A stretch of 64,000 bases of DNA, from the NCBI GenBank assembly GCA_016703535.1, contig JADJBV010000002.1, positions 868,001 to 932,000 on the forward strand. The letters are read 5' to 3'. The notes below the pieces were generated by a model. It ran no database searches. It saw only the letters and a list, made by a program, of their open reading frames with translations, and had not been told where the DNA came from. Both the position numbers and the translations under genes were made by a program. How positions within the stretch are numbered: the first letter of the stretch is position 1; each line of letters begins with the position of its first letter. Origin of the DNA: Deltaproteobacteria bacterium. Its GTDB lineage: Bacteria > Myxococcota > Kuafuiibacteriia > Kuafuiibacteriales > Kuafuiibacteriaceae. Below, in pieces: positions 51,106 through 58,859 of this stretch.

Positions 51106-52972
51106 CGCCCTTGGGTGGCGGCGGCGGATCGGGTCCGCGGATCCGAGCTGGGCGCCAGATGAAGGCCGCCGTCATCGACGCGAAGAAGTGGGTGAGGCCC
51201 AGGCAGAGGTGGATCCAGTGGGGTCGGGCCCCCGCCACGATCGCCCCCACCCCGTAGATCAACGTGGGGAAGGCCATGCGGCGATCGACGGTGACGCTGA
51301 CGGTGCCCGACACCAAAAAGAAGGTCGCCAAGTTGATGAACAAGGCATGTTCGATCGGGTTGCCGAGCTCTTCGACGAAGAGCCAGGTGGCGAGCTCCAA
51401 TAAGCCCACCATCGCGAGGATCGCCGTGAGTTGTCGGTTGATCTGGGTGCGGGACAAACTTTCGCGGGCCCAAAGGATCAGGCCGGCGCCGACGAACAAC
51501 TTGATGGCGGTGGTGAGCTCATAATAGGTGAAGCCGGTGGCTTGGCCGGCGCTGATCCGGAGGTGGGCCACCACTGGGATCGCGCCGGCGCCGACGCCGA
51601 TCAAGGTCATCAAGAAGGCCCGGGTACGGCGGCCCGTATCCAAGTTGCGCCCGGTCTGCAGCGCCCGCAGCGCCTCCAGCTCCTGGCGTCGTCGTTCGAC
51701 CCGGCCCCGGACCTCACTCAACTTTTCGGCCAACTCGGGCCGCCCCGCCCCTAGATCCCCGAGCACCAACAGCGCCGACTCCAGCTCGTCGTGGGCCAGA
51801 TCGTGCTCCAATTTTTGCTGCAAACAGGCCTGGAGCCCGGCTTCGGCCGCCGAGTTTTGGGGCCAGGCCAAAAGTGCCTGCTGAAAGGCGAAGCGGGTCT
51901 CGTGATAAAGGGCCGAGACCTGGGCCGGGGTGGCGCGGCCGTCCTCCACCAAAGTGGACCAGGATTTCAGGCGTTGTTCACCTTGCTCCACCAGGCGGCG
52001 GGAACCTTCCCGATCCAAAAACAGCTCGATCGCTTCTCTGAAAGCGGCGGCGGACTCGAAGCGATCTTCGGGGGCCAGCCGGGTGGCCCGATTGGCGATG
52101 GCCGCCAACTCCGCAGGGAGATCGGGACCGTAGTCCACCGGCGCGGAGCGCAGGGCCGAAAGCAAGATCGCTTGCACCGTTGCGCCCTGGTGCCGGGGCT
52201 CTTTGGTGATCAGCTCGTGCAGGATCGCGCCCAAAAGATAGACGTCGGTGTGAGGGCCCAAACCTTCGCCGGTTTCGGTCACCATCTCCGGCGCCATATA
52301 ACTTGGGGTGCCCGAGATCCCGCGGACCTCTTTGGCCAACGGCAAACGGCCCCCATGGTCGTCGACCAAGCTGACCGCGATGCCCCAGTCGAGCACATAG
52401 ACCTCACCGAAGGGTCCGATCATCACGTTGTCGGGCTTCAGATCCCGGTGGATGATGCCTCGGGAGGCCGCCAACTCCACCGCTCGACAGACCTGGGTCA
52501 AGATCCGCAGGTGCCACTTGAGCTCATGTTCGCCGCTCTTCAGCCGAGCCGACCATGGGGTGCCCTCGACCCTCTTCATGACGATCATCGGCAGCCCCAC
52601 TTCGTCGAGGCCCAAGGCGTAGATCGGGATGATGTTGGGGTGCTCCAAGCCGCCGGTGATCCAGGCCTCCCGCACCAAATAGAGGGCCAAGGCCGGATCC
52701 CGCTGATCGGCCCGCAAGGTCTTGACCGCAACCCGGCGGCCCAAGGCCGTCTGATCCGCGACCCGCACCACCCCCATCCCGCCTTGGCCGATGGTGTCGC
52801 CGAGGATCAGGTCTCGCGCGGTGTCGGTCCGGACCAGGTGGGGCAAGCTGGCCAGGAGTTGTTGTTCACCGGTGGTCACCCGGGTCGGCGGCAACAAGGT
52901 GCCGTCTTCGGTGCGGACCGTGTTGGCCAGGGCAAAGCGCTCGCTGTCCACCAAAGGGGGCCTCACCTCCAC
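51092..52972 (-). CDS. Ser/Thr protein kinase with C-terminal multipass membrane domain
   Basis: A 626-residue protein. Kinase domain about 55-330: GQGGMGVVRVAD, AVKTL with Lys84, HRDLKPDN (Asp177), YVLDWGIAV, where DWG (Asp195) replaces DFG, and GTPSYMAPE. DWG is common in a subgroup of bacterial kinases and does not imply inactivity. A helical linker (330-445) leads to about six membrane segments (450-610) and a Pro-rich tail. Start is a GTG at 52972, close to other GTG codons. Tail-to-tail with the Kelch gene with an overlap of 14 bases. Confidence 0.9.
   Translation of the reverse strand: MEVRPPLVDSERFALANTVRTEDGTLLPPTRVTTGEQQLLASLPHLVRTDTARDLILGDTIGQGGMGVVRVADQTALGRRVAVKTLRADQRDPALALYLVREAWITGGLEHPNIIPIYALGLDEVGLPMIVMKRVEGTPWSARLKSGEHELKWHLRILTQVCRAVELAASRGIIHRDLKPDNVMIGPFGEVYVLDWGIAVSLVDDHGGRLPLAKEVRGISGTPSYMAPEMVTETGEGLGPHTDVYLLGAILHELITKEPRHQGATVQAILLSALRSAPVDYGPDLPAELAAIANRATRLAPEDRFESAAAFREAIELFLDREGSRRLVEQGEQRLKSWSTLVEDGRATPAQVSALYHETRFAFQQALLAWPQNSAAEAGLQACLQQKLEHDLAHDELESALLVLGDLGAGRPELAEKLSEVRGRVERRRQELEALRALQTGRNLDTGRRTRAFLMTLIGVGAGAIPVVAHLRISAGQATGFTYYELTTAIKLFVGAGLILWARESLSRTQINRQLTAILAMVGLLELATWLFVEELGNPIEHALFINLATFFLVSGTVSVTVDRRMAFPTLIYGVGAIVAGARPHWIHLCLGLTHFFASMTAAFIWRPARIRGPDPPPPPKGAKAT
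52162..52175. repeat. palindrome GCAAG-N4-CTTGC, copy 8
   Basis: Five-base arms around ATCG inside the kinase gene; on the coding strand CAA GCG ATC TTG. Confidence 0.4.
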
Positions 52973-53015
52973 TCATAGTGCGAATTCGGCCGGCCCACCA
53001 CCCGGGGCCGGAGGT

Positions 53016-54647
53016 TCAGGAGGCCAAGCTCAAGATCAGCTGGGCCATCACGATCTTGGCGACGGTGGCCAACGGGAACACCGAGGCGTAGCCGACCTGG
53101 GGCAGATCGTTGCCGGTCTGTTCGCCGGCGTAGGCCAAGGTCGCCGGTTGGGTGTCGATGCCGGCCAAGATTCCACTCAATAGACTGAACGGGATCTTCA
53201 AGAAGTGATGGCCGATCACCAAGGCCGAGGTCGAGACCACCAAGGTGATCAGGCCGCCGGCCAAAAACATCGAGACCCCGCCGCCGTGGGTCAAGGTGTC
53301 GAGGAAGGCGTGGCCGGAGCGGGTGCCGACGCCCGCCAAAAACAAGACCAAGCCCATCTGTCGCAGGGTGAGGTTGGCGCTGTAGGGCAACAGCCAGATG
53401 ATCGGGCCCGTTCGGCCGATGGCGCCGAAGATCAAGGCCACGATCAAGGGACCGCCCGCCAAACCCAGGCTCAGGTGGCCGCCGCCCGGGAGCGGGATCG
53501 GCAACAGCCCGAGCAAAAGCCCAAAGGCGATGCCCAAGCCGAAGCTCATGACGTCGATCTCGCTGAGGCGTCGGTAGCTGTCGCCGAAGAGTTCGGTGAC
53601 CGCGTCCATGCGCTCCCGTCGGCAGACCACCCGCACCCGATCGCCCAACTCCAGGCGGGTGGCGCCGGTGGGCAAGATGTCCAGGTCGCCGCGCCGCACC
53701 CGGGTGATCATCGCGCCGTGGGTTTGGGGCAGGGCCAGCTCCGCCAAGGTGCGGCCCGCCAACTCGCCGTTGCTGACGAAGATCCGCCGAAAGTCGAGGT
53801 GGCTGCGGTCCAGGTCCAAGGAGACGTCGGCGACCTCGCCCAAAAATTGGGTGGCCCGCTCCACGTCGGCGGCGCCGCCGATCAGGCCGATCACGTCGCC
53901 GACCTGCACCCGATCCTCACCCACGACCAGATCGACGGTGTCGCCCTTTTGAAAGCGCCCGAACAAGATCGGCCAGTGTTCGGCGGCGCGCCACTCGTCC
54001 AAGGACCGAACTTCGATCCCGCGGCGGGTGATGCGGACGGTGCGGTTGATCAACTTTTCGCCGCTGGCGCCCAGATCCCGGAGTTGGGCCGCTTCTTTGG
54101 CCAGGTCCACTCGGAGGATCCGCCGGGCCAAAGCCAAAGCGACGATGCTCCCAATGACCCCCATCGGGTAGGCCACCGAATAACCGACCACCGGCAAGGC
54201 CCGCAGCCGGGCGTCGGAGCCAGGTTCGGAGAGGACCTCCACCACCGCAGCCAAGGCGGGGGTGTTGGTCAAACTCCCGCAAAACAAGCCCGCGGCGAGG
54301 GGCGCCGAATATCCCAAGGCCCGAGCGAGGAGCACGGCGGTCAAGGTCGCCAACGCCAACACCCCGAGGGCCAAGCCGTTGTCTCGCAGGCCACTTCGCC
54401 GAAAGGCGTCCAGGAAGCTGCGGCCGCTGGCCAAGCCGATGGTGTAGACGAACACCACCAAGCCGAAGAGGTAGACCAAGGGCGGCAACTCCAGGCGCGC
54501 ATCGTAGGCGCCGGCGGCGAGCCCCACGAACAAAACCGCGGCGATCCCGAAGCTGAAGCCGAAGATCCGCACCCGGCCCAAGGGGTAGCCGATGGCGGCC
54601 ACCACAAAGAGCAGCAGCAGGGGGTTGGCGGCCAACAACTCGACCAT
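53016..54647 (-). CDS. AspT/YidE-type transporter with two TrkA-C domains
   Basis: A 543-residue protein: five or six membrane segments (1-165), a soluble middle with two TrkA-C/RCK-C domains (about 195-355: GIEVRSLDEWRAAEHWPILFGRFQKGDTVDLVVGEDRVQVGDVIGLIG and AMITRVRRGDLDILPTGATRLELGDRVRVVC), and a second set of membrane segments (365-543). This repeated layout belongs to the aspartate-alanine exchanger/YidE/YbjL family. Substrate in this organism unknown; an organic anion is likely. Single-gene unit. Confidence 0.92.
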   Translation of the reverse strand: MVELLAANPLLLLFVVAAIGYPLGRVRIFGFSFGIAAVLFVGLAAGAYDARLELPPLVYLFGLVVFVYTIGLASGRSFLDAFRRSGLRDNGLALGVLALATLTAVLLARALGYSAPLAAGLFCGSLTNTPALAAVVEVLSEPGSDARLRALPVVGYSVAYPMGVIGSIVALALARRILRVDLAKEAAQLRDLGASGEKLINRTVRITRRGIEVRSLDEWRAAEHWPILFGRFQKGDTVDLVVGEDRVQVGDVIGLIGGAADVERATQFLGEVADVSLDLDRSHLDFRRIFVSNGELAGRTLAELALPQTHGAMITRVRRGDLDILPTGATRLELGDRVRVVCRRERMDAVTELFGDSYRRLSEIDVMSFGLGIAFGLLLGLLPIPLPGGGHLSLGLAGGPLIVALIFGAIGRTGPIIWLLPYSANLTLRQMGLVLFLAGVGTRSGHAFLDTLTHGGGVSMFLAGGLITLVVSTSALVIGHHFLKIPFSLLSGILAGIDTQPATLAYAGEQTGNDLPQVGYASVFPLATVAKIVMAQLILSLAS

Positions 54648-54735
54648 CCGGGCCGGGTCCTACGCCTGAACGCGCCGGACGGCCAGCCTGCCTGCGCTCG
54701 CGGGAGGGCTCGCGAGAGGCCGGACCAAGTGGCGG

Positions 54736-55734
54736 CTAGGTGACGTCGTCCAGGGTCACCACCACGAGCTCGTCGCCCCGAGGCAACGCGAAGCGCCGGT
54801 GCGCCGGATCCAGGGCCAAGATCCACGGGTCGGGCGCGTTGACCCCATAGCAACAGGAGGGGGCTCCGGTCGGGAGCTCGGGCCACTCCGCGAGGCGTTG
54901 ACCGGTGGAGAGGTCGTAGAGCCGGGGGTGCTGAAAGAAGGTCAGCACTCGGCCCGGACCTGCGGGCATGAGGGGTCCGGGGACGTGAGCCAGGGCGATC
55001 GCCGCCAGGCGTTGACCTTGGCGCAAGTCGAAGAGGCCGACGCCGGTGCTCGGCATCCCGAGGTTGGCCTCGGGAGTGGGTACCTCGTAGTCGCTGCCCA
55101 CCCCAAGCAACAGGTGGTCGGCGTCGACCCAGGCCGCACTCAGCTCTTCGCTCTCGCCGTGGTGATCGCCGGGCAGCCCCGATCCTCGATCGAGGGTGGC
55201 GGGTGCTTCGAGGGCCTGGGCCACCTCGAAGGTCTGGACGGCACCCCAGGGGTGCCAGAGCCAGCCGGTGTCGAGGAGCCGGCCCGCGCCCGGGCTGAAG
55301 GCCAAGTCCGAGTGAAAGAAGTCGCTCGGGGCCCTCGCCTCGGAGGTGGTGAGGCGGCGGCCGGTCTCACAGTCCTCCAGCTCCAGCCGGCAATATTCGT
55401 CGGGGCAGTGGGCCAACAACACTCGGCCGGAGCGGGTGCGCCCCAGCGCGACCGGATGGTCGTAGTGGGCAGCGTGATAGAAGCTCCGGCTCAGCTCCCG
55501 GAGGATCTGACCGTCCTTCAGCAGCAGGCCCTTGGTGCCGCGCCGCTGGTAAAGGACCGTGTAGGGCGCGCAGTCCACCGCCGCGTCAAAGGGGTAGGAA
55601 TAACTCACCGCTGCGCCTTCCTTCGTCCCGTCGAGGTGGTAACGCGCGCCGCCGCCCACCCAGTCGATCAAGGTGTCACCGCGCCAGCTCAGCGAGGCGA
55701 GGCCCGGGGCTTGGAGATATTGAATGGAATACAT
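54736..55734 (-). CDS. hypothetical beta-propeller-like protein
   Basis: A 332-residue soluble protein with repeated short strands ending in aromatic/Asp residues (YTVLYQRRGTKGLLLKDGQ, RVLLAHCPDEYCRLELEDCETGRRL, VGLFDLRQGQRLAAIALAHV, PRLYDLSTGQRLAEWPELP), a WD40/PQQ-like propeller pattern. No catalytic motif. It starts 9 bases after the exonuclease gene on the same strand, so they form an operon. Its first codons (ATG TAT TCC ATT CAA TAT) are unusually AT-rich for this genome. Function unknown. Confidence 0.7.
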   Translation of the reverse strand: MYSIQYLQAPGLASLSWRGDTLIDWVGGGARYHLDGTKEGAAVSYSYPFDAAVDCAPYTVLYQRRGTKGLLLKDGQILRELSRSFYHAAHYDHPVALGRTRSGRVLLAHCPDEYCRLELEDCETGRRLTTSEARAPSDFFHSDLAFSPGAGRLLDTGWLWHPWGAVQTFEVAQALEAPATLDRGSGLPGDHHGESEELSAAWVDADHLLLGVGSDYEVPTPEANLGMPSTGVGLFDLRQGQRLAAIALAHVPGPLMPAGPGRVLTFFQHPRLYDLSTGQRLAEWPELPTGAPSCCYGVNAPDPWILALDPAHRRFALPRGDELVVVTLDDVT

Positions 55735-55743
55735 TAAAACGAG

Positions 55744-56271
55744 TCACTTTCTTGAGCCGAGGTGGATCTTGAGCCCCTGGGCCTGCATGGCCAGGAGGGC
55801 CTCGGCGTTGCCTTTGGCGTCGTCCACCGGGTGGTGGCTGTGCCGGGTCTTCCTGAGGTGTTTGAAGGTTTGAAAGGTGTCTTTCACCAGGCCCTTGTAG
55901 AGCGAGCCCAGGTTCTGAGAGCTGAACCCGAAGGGATTTTCGCCGAGGAAATGATGGAAGTACCAGTTGATGAACTGCCAATCGAAGCCGTTGTTGTCCG
56001 AGATGAAGAGCCGGCGATCCGGCGCCTCGTGGAGCAGCCAGGCCCGAAAGGCCCGCAGCACCTCGGCGGGCTCCGGAAAGGCCAAGGTCTCCTCCCTCGA
56101 GTGGCCGCTGACCGCCAAGGCCTCGGGCACGAACTGCTCCGAGATCGGCCGGAGCTGCCCGTAGAAGCTGCGGCCCAGGCCCGGCTCCACGATCACCGCC
56201 CCGAAGCTGACCATCGAGTAGTCCCCGGGGATGGGACCGTCGGCCTCGACGTCGACCATGATGTAAGTCAT
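55744..56271 (-). CDS. RNase T-like DEDD exonuclease
   Basis: From the ATG at 56271 the product has 175 residues. VDVEADGP carries the first acidic pair (Asp7, Glu9), FISDNNGFDWQFINW the second Asp region (Asp92/Asp97) and SHHPVDDAKGNAEAL the final His/Asp motif (His146/147, Asp150/151), the four-residue metal site of DEDDh 3'-5' exonucleases such as RNase T and the DNA polymerase III proofreading subunit. Substrate (RNA or DNA) is undetermined. The start lies 9 bases from the divergent TPR gene. Confidence 0.87.
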   Translation of the reverse strand: MTYIMVDVEADGPIPGDYSMVSFGAVIVEPGLGRSFYGQLRPISEQFVPEALAVSGHSREETLAFPEPAEVLRAFRAWLLHEAPDRRLFISDNNGFDWQFINWYFHHFLGENPFGFSSQNLGSLYKGLVKDTFQTFKHLRKTRHSHHPVDDAKGNAEALLAMQAQGLKIHLGSRK

Positions 56272-56280
56272 GCATGCAGC

Positions 56281-57312
56281 ATGGCCAAGTCGCCCCCGAT
56301 CGCGCCAGGACACGATCCCGGACATGGGCTCCACCCCCCGGTCGGTTGGTCCTGGGAGAGCTACGTGTTGGCCTTCGTGGAGGAGTACGGCGGTTGGGTG
56401 GCCCTCACCGATGAGCTCCTGCGCCGGGCCCGGGGCGCGGAGTTGCCCACCGATCCCCAGGTCGTAGAAAAAGGCCTGCGGCGCTTGGCTCAACGGGGCC
56501 AAAAGACCGGCGGCCAATACGGCGGCTGGATGATCCGCTTCTTGGGGCTGCCCACCTCCTTGCTCCGTTGGGCCCAGTGGATGGGCCAGTTCCACAGCCG
56601 CTTCGCCGATCTGCCGACCTCCTTGCGTTTGGCGCAGCTGGGGTTGTGGGATCGGCCACCGGTGAGCGAGTCCAAGGCCGCCGCGTGGGTCCACGTGGGT
56701 TTGGCTTCGGCCCTGTTGCGGAGGGCGCAGCAGGCCGAAGCCGAACGACGCCTCGCCTTGGCCGAGGCCGGCGCCAAAGGGGCGGGGGTGGCCTGCCAAG
56801 TTGAGGTGGCGTTGTTGCAAGCCAAGTTGCAAACCGATCGGGGCGAACGGGCCGAGGCCGAGCGCAACTTCGAGCGGGTCGCGGGTTGGCTCGGCGACGG
56901 CGAACTCTCGACCGAAGATCGCCGGTGTTATGAGGCACGCCTGGTCGGCCAGCGGGCCTACCACCTGACCAAACCCCTCCCCGGGGACGAGGAGGATCTG
57001 CAAGGCGCCTTGCGGCTCTTCGTGAGCCTGGTCGATGAACCCTTTTTGCCCTTCGTCGCTTTTCGGAAGTGCAACGGCCTCGCCTACTGCCACTGGAAGT
57101 TGGGCGACGTGGCGACGGGGATCCGCTACGCCCGCTTGGCCGAACAACACGCTGGCGACGGTGGCCAGGTGCGCTTTCGGATCATGGCCCTCAACCTGCT
57201 GGCCCGAATGGTGCCGCCCGAAGAAGCGCCGCCGATCCAAACCAGGGCCCAAGGCCTGGCCCAGATGATCGAAGACGAAGACCTGCTCCGGCGGCTCAAG
57301 AAGGGATGGTGA
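56281..57312 (+). CDS. TPR-like helical protein, hypothetical
   Basis: A 343-residue protein from the ATG at 56281. The first 130 residues include GWSWESYVLAFVEEYGGWVALTDELLRRA, an unassigned conserved-looking helical segment; from residue 130 paired helices of TPR type follow (AWVHVGLASALLRRAQQAEAERRLALAEAGA, QVEVALLQAKLQTDRGERAEAERNFERV, GLAYCHWKLGDVATGIRYARLAEQHA). Probably a scaffolding or regulatory protein. Shares its 5' region with the divergent exonuclease gene. Contains palindrome copy 9 and a one-mismatch copy at 56817-56830. Confidence 0.75.
   Translation: MAKSPPIAPGHDPGHGLHPPVGWSWESYVLAFVEEYGGWVALTDELLRRARGAELPTDPQVVEKGLRRLAQRGQKTGGQYGGWMIRFLGLPTSLLRWAQWMGQFHSRFADLPTSLRLAQLGLWDRPPVSESKAAAWVHVGLASALLRRAQQAEAERRLALAEAGAKGAGVACQVEVALLQAKLQTDRGERAEAERNFERVAGWLGDGELSTEDRRCYEARLVGQRAYHLTKPLPGDEEDLQGALRLFVSLVDEPFLPFVAFRKCNGLAYCHWKLGDVATGIRYARLAEQHAGDGGQVRFRIMALNLLARMVPPEEAPPIQTRAQGLAQMIEDEDLLRRLKKGW
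57000..57013. repeat. palindrome GCAAG-GCGC-CTTGC, copy 9
   Basis: With its self-complementary spacer this is a perfect 14-base palindrome inside the TPR gene; codons CAA GGC GCC TTG. Confidence 0.4.
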
Positions 57313-57377
57313 GCGGTCGTCGGGGTTCAACGCGCTTCGGCCCCGATCCAAGGGGATGATCCTTCTCGGAACGGGCC

Positions 57378-57611
57378 CTAAGGGCCTGACCGCCGCTGAA
57401 TCGTGGAGCGCAACACCTCGCCTTGGGGGCCGTACTCCAAGATGTGGCGCTCATCGGCCTGGCGGGAAGCGACGACCCGCACCACCGGGACCAGGTCACC
57501 CCGCTCGTTGGGCGCGAAGCACAACGCGTCGGCGAGCCCCTCGACGGAGGCCACCTGTTCGGTCTGGGCATCGGCGTCGACGTAGGTGATGAAGCCCGGA
57601 TGACGGTTCAT
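57378..57611 (-). CDS. small protein translationally coupled to the zincin gene
   Basis: The ATG at 57611 overlaps the zincin stop by 4 bases. The 77-residue product is soluble, beta-rich (GFITYVDADAQTEQV, LVPVVRVVASRQADERHIL) and unrelated to any family I know. Coupling to a peptidase-like gene suggests a cognate inhibitor or immunity protein, or simply a cofactor. No membrane segment or signal peptide. Confidence 0.55.
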   Translation of the reverse strand: MNRHPGFITYVDADAQTEQVASVEGLADALCFAPNERGDLVPVVRVVASRQADERHILEYGPQGEVLRSTIQRRSGP

Positions 57612-58687
57612 TCCAACTCCACCCGGACCAACTGATCGAGCATCGCGAAGCGCGCCCTGAAGAGCTTGCGCCACTCGCCTTCCTGGGGCGTGCCCAACAC
57701 CAAGTGGTAGGTCAGGTAGGTCTCGGCAAAGTCCTCGTGCAGTGCCTTACGGGCGTAGGCCGAGACGTGCAGACCGTCTTTGGCCGCCGCCCTGGCCCAA
57801 CCGCTCCAGTCTCCCTGACGGTCGTTGCGGCCCCAAAACCGCTGGGAGAGGACGTGACCGGCCTCGTGGATCAGCGCCTCTTCGAGGCCCAGCGGGTGAG
57901 CGGGCGGAAGGTCGTGAGGGTAGATCGAGATCTCCCCCGCTTGATCGGCGGTCATGAACGATCGAAAGCCGTCCATCCCAAAAAACTTGGCCCAGTGTGG
58001 GTCTTGGGGGTTGGGCCCGGGTTCGACCCGGATGAGCCGTAGCAGCCTCAAGATCGGACCCGGCAGAGCGGCCAGGGCATCGGCCAGCGCCTCGATCGAT
58101 ACCTGGGCGTCCTGGTGTTCGTAGGCAACAGCGACCTCGACCGTGTGGTCCTGGATGGTGACCTGATACAGCTCGGCGGGGGCCGCGTTGGCGCTACGGA
58201 AAGCGTGGCCGGGGACGTCGACGGGTCCGACGATCGCGCACGGCTGACGGAGTCGAAAGCCCTTGGCGTACATCGCCGCGCCCTTCGGCAGGCCTTCTTC
58301 GTCCTGGATGAACGCCCTTATCCTCTGGGTCTGGTCGTCTGGCGGGAGGGCCGGGAGTGTCTCGAGCACTGCGTGCAAGTGCTGGCGAATCGAGCTCGAG
58401 AGCGCAGTGTTGGTCGCCAATCGCCGAGTCAGGGTGGTTCGTTCCTCCTCCGAGAGGACCTTGCCGCCTGGAAGGGCGACCAGCGCTTTCACCAGCTCGA
58501 CCACCGTGGGGATCGCTGACGCTGGCCGGGGGGGATCGAGGTCCATGCCCGAGGCAGCGTAGGGGCTGAAGCGATCGCCCAACTGCAGAGATGGGCCTTC
58601 ACCAACACTTCCCTTCGGCGACTCGGTCCTGGTCGCGTCGATGGCCGGCGGAGGGGCGGTCTGGCCATGGCCGAGGACCTTCTTCAC
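57608..58687 (-). CDS. gluzincin-type metallopeptidase-like protein
   Basis: From the GTG at 58687 (GAGGGA 8 bases upstream; a TTG at 58723 is possible) the product has 359 residues. N-terminal 60 residues are Pro/Ser-rich and probably unfolded. The zinc site HEAGH (His274, Glu275, His278) is followed by SAYARKALHEDFAETYLTY, in which Tyr311 and Glu318 are spaced as the catalytic Tyr and third zinc ligand of anthrax lethal factor-like (M34/ATLF) zincins. No signal peptide is seen, so it acts inside the cell or is exported by another route. It could be a toxin or an intracellular protease. Confidence 0.72.
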   Translation of the reverse strand: MKKVLGHGQTAPPPAIDATRTESPKGSVGEGPSLQLGDRFSPYAASGMDLDPPRPASAIPTVVELVKALVALPGGKVLSEEERTTLTRRLATNTALSSSIRQHLHAVLETLPALPPDDQTQRIRAFIQDEEGLPKGAAMYAKGFRLRQPCAIVGPVDVPGHAFRSANAAPAELYQVTIQDHTVEVAVAYEHQDAQVSIEALADALAALPGPILRLLRLIRVEPGPNPQDPHWAKFFGMDGFRSFMTADQAGEISIYPHDLPPAHPLGLEEALIHEAGHVLSQRFWGRNDRQGDWSGWARAAAKDGLHVSAYARKALHEDFAETYLTYHLVLGTPQEGEWRKLFRARFAMLDQLVRVELE

Positions 58688-58859
58688 GGCTCCCTCGTAA
58701 GAGGAAAAGCGCCATTTGAGCAATCCCCCGCTCGATCGGGCGGGTCTCGCTGAATGGCGATCGCCGGCCCAACCGGCTCCTAGCGCCTTGGCGAATCCGT
58801 CGTTGCCGAGTTTGCCCTGGCGCGGCGTGTGCTCCGGCCTTGATCCTGACGGAGAGGGA

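Noticed and set aside
53205..54743. Long plus-strand frame opposite the AspT-type transporter
   Set aside because: Gln/His/Gly-rich shadow of a recognised transporter.
57373..57387. Hairpin GGGCCC-TAA-GGGCC as terminator
   Set aside because: It lies over the end of the 77-residue gene and has no T run on either side.
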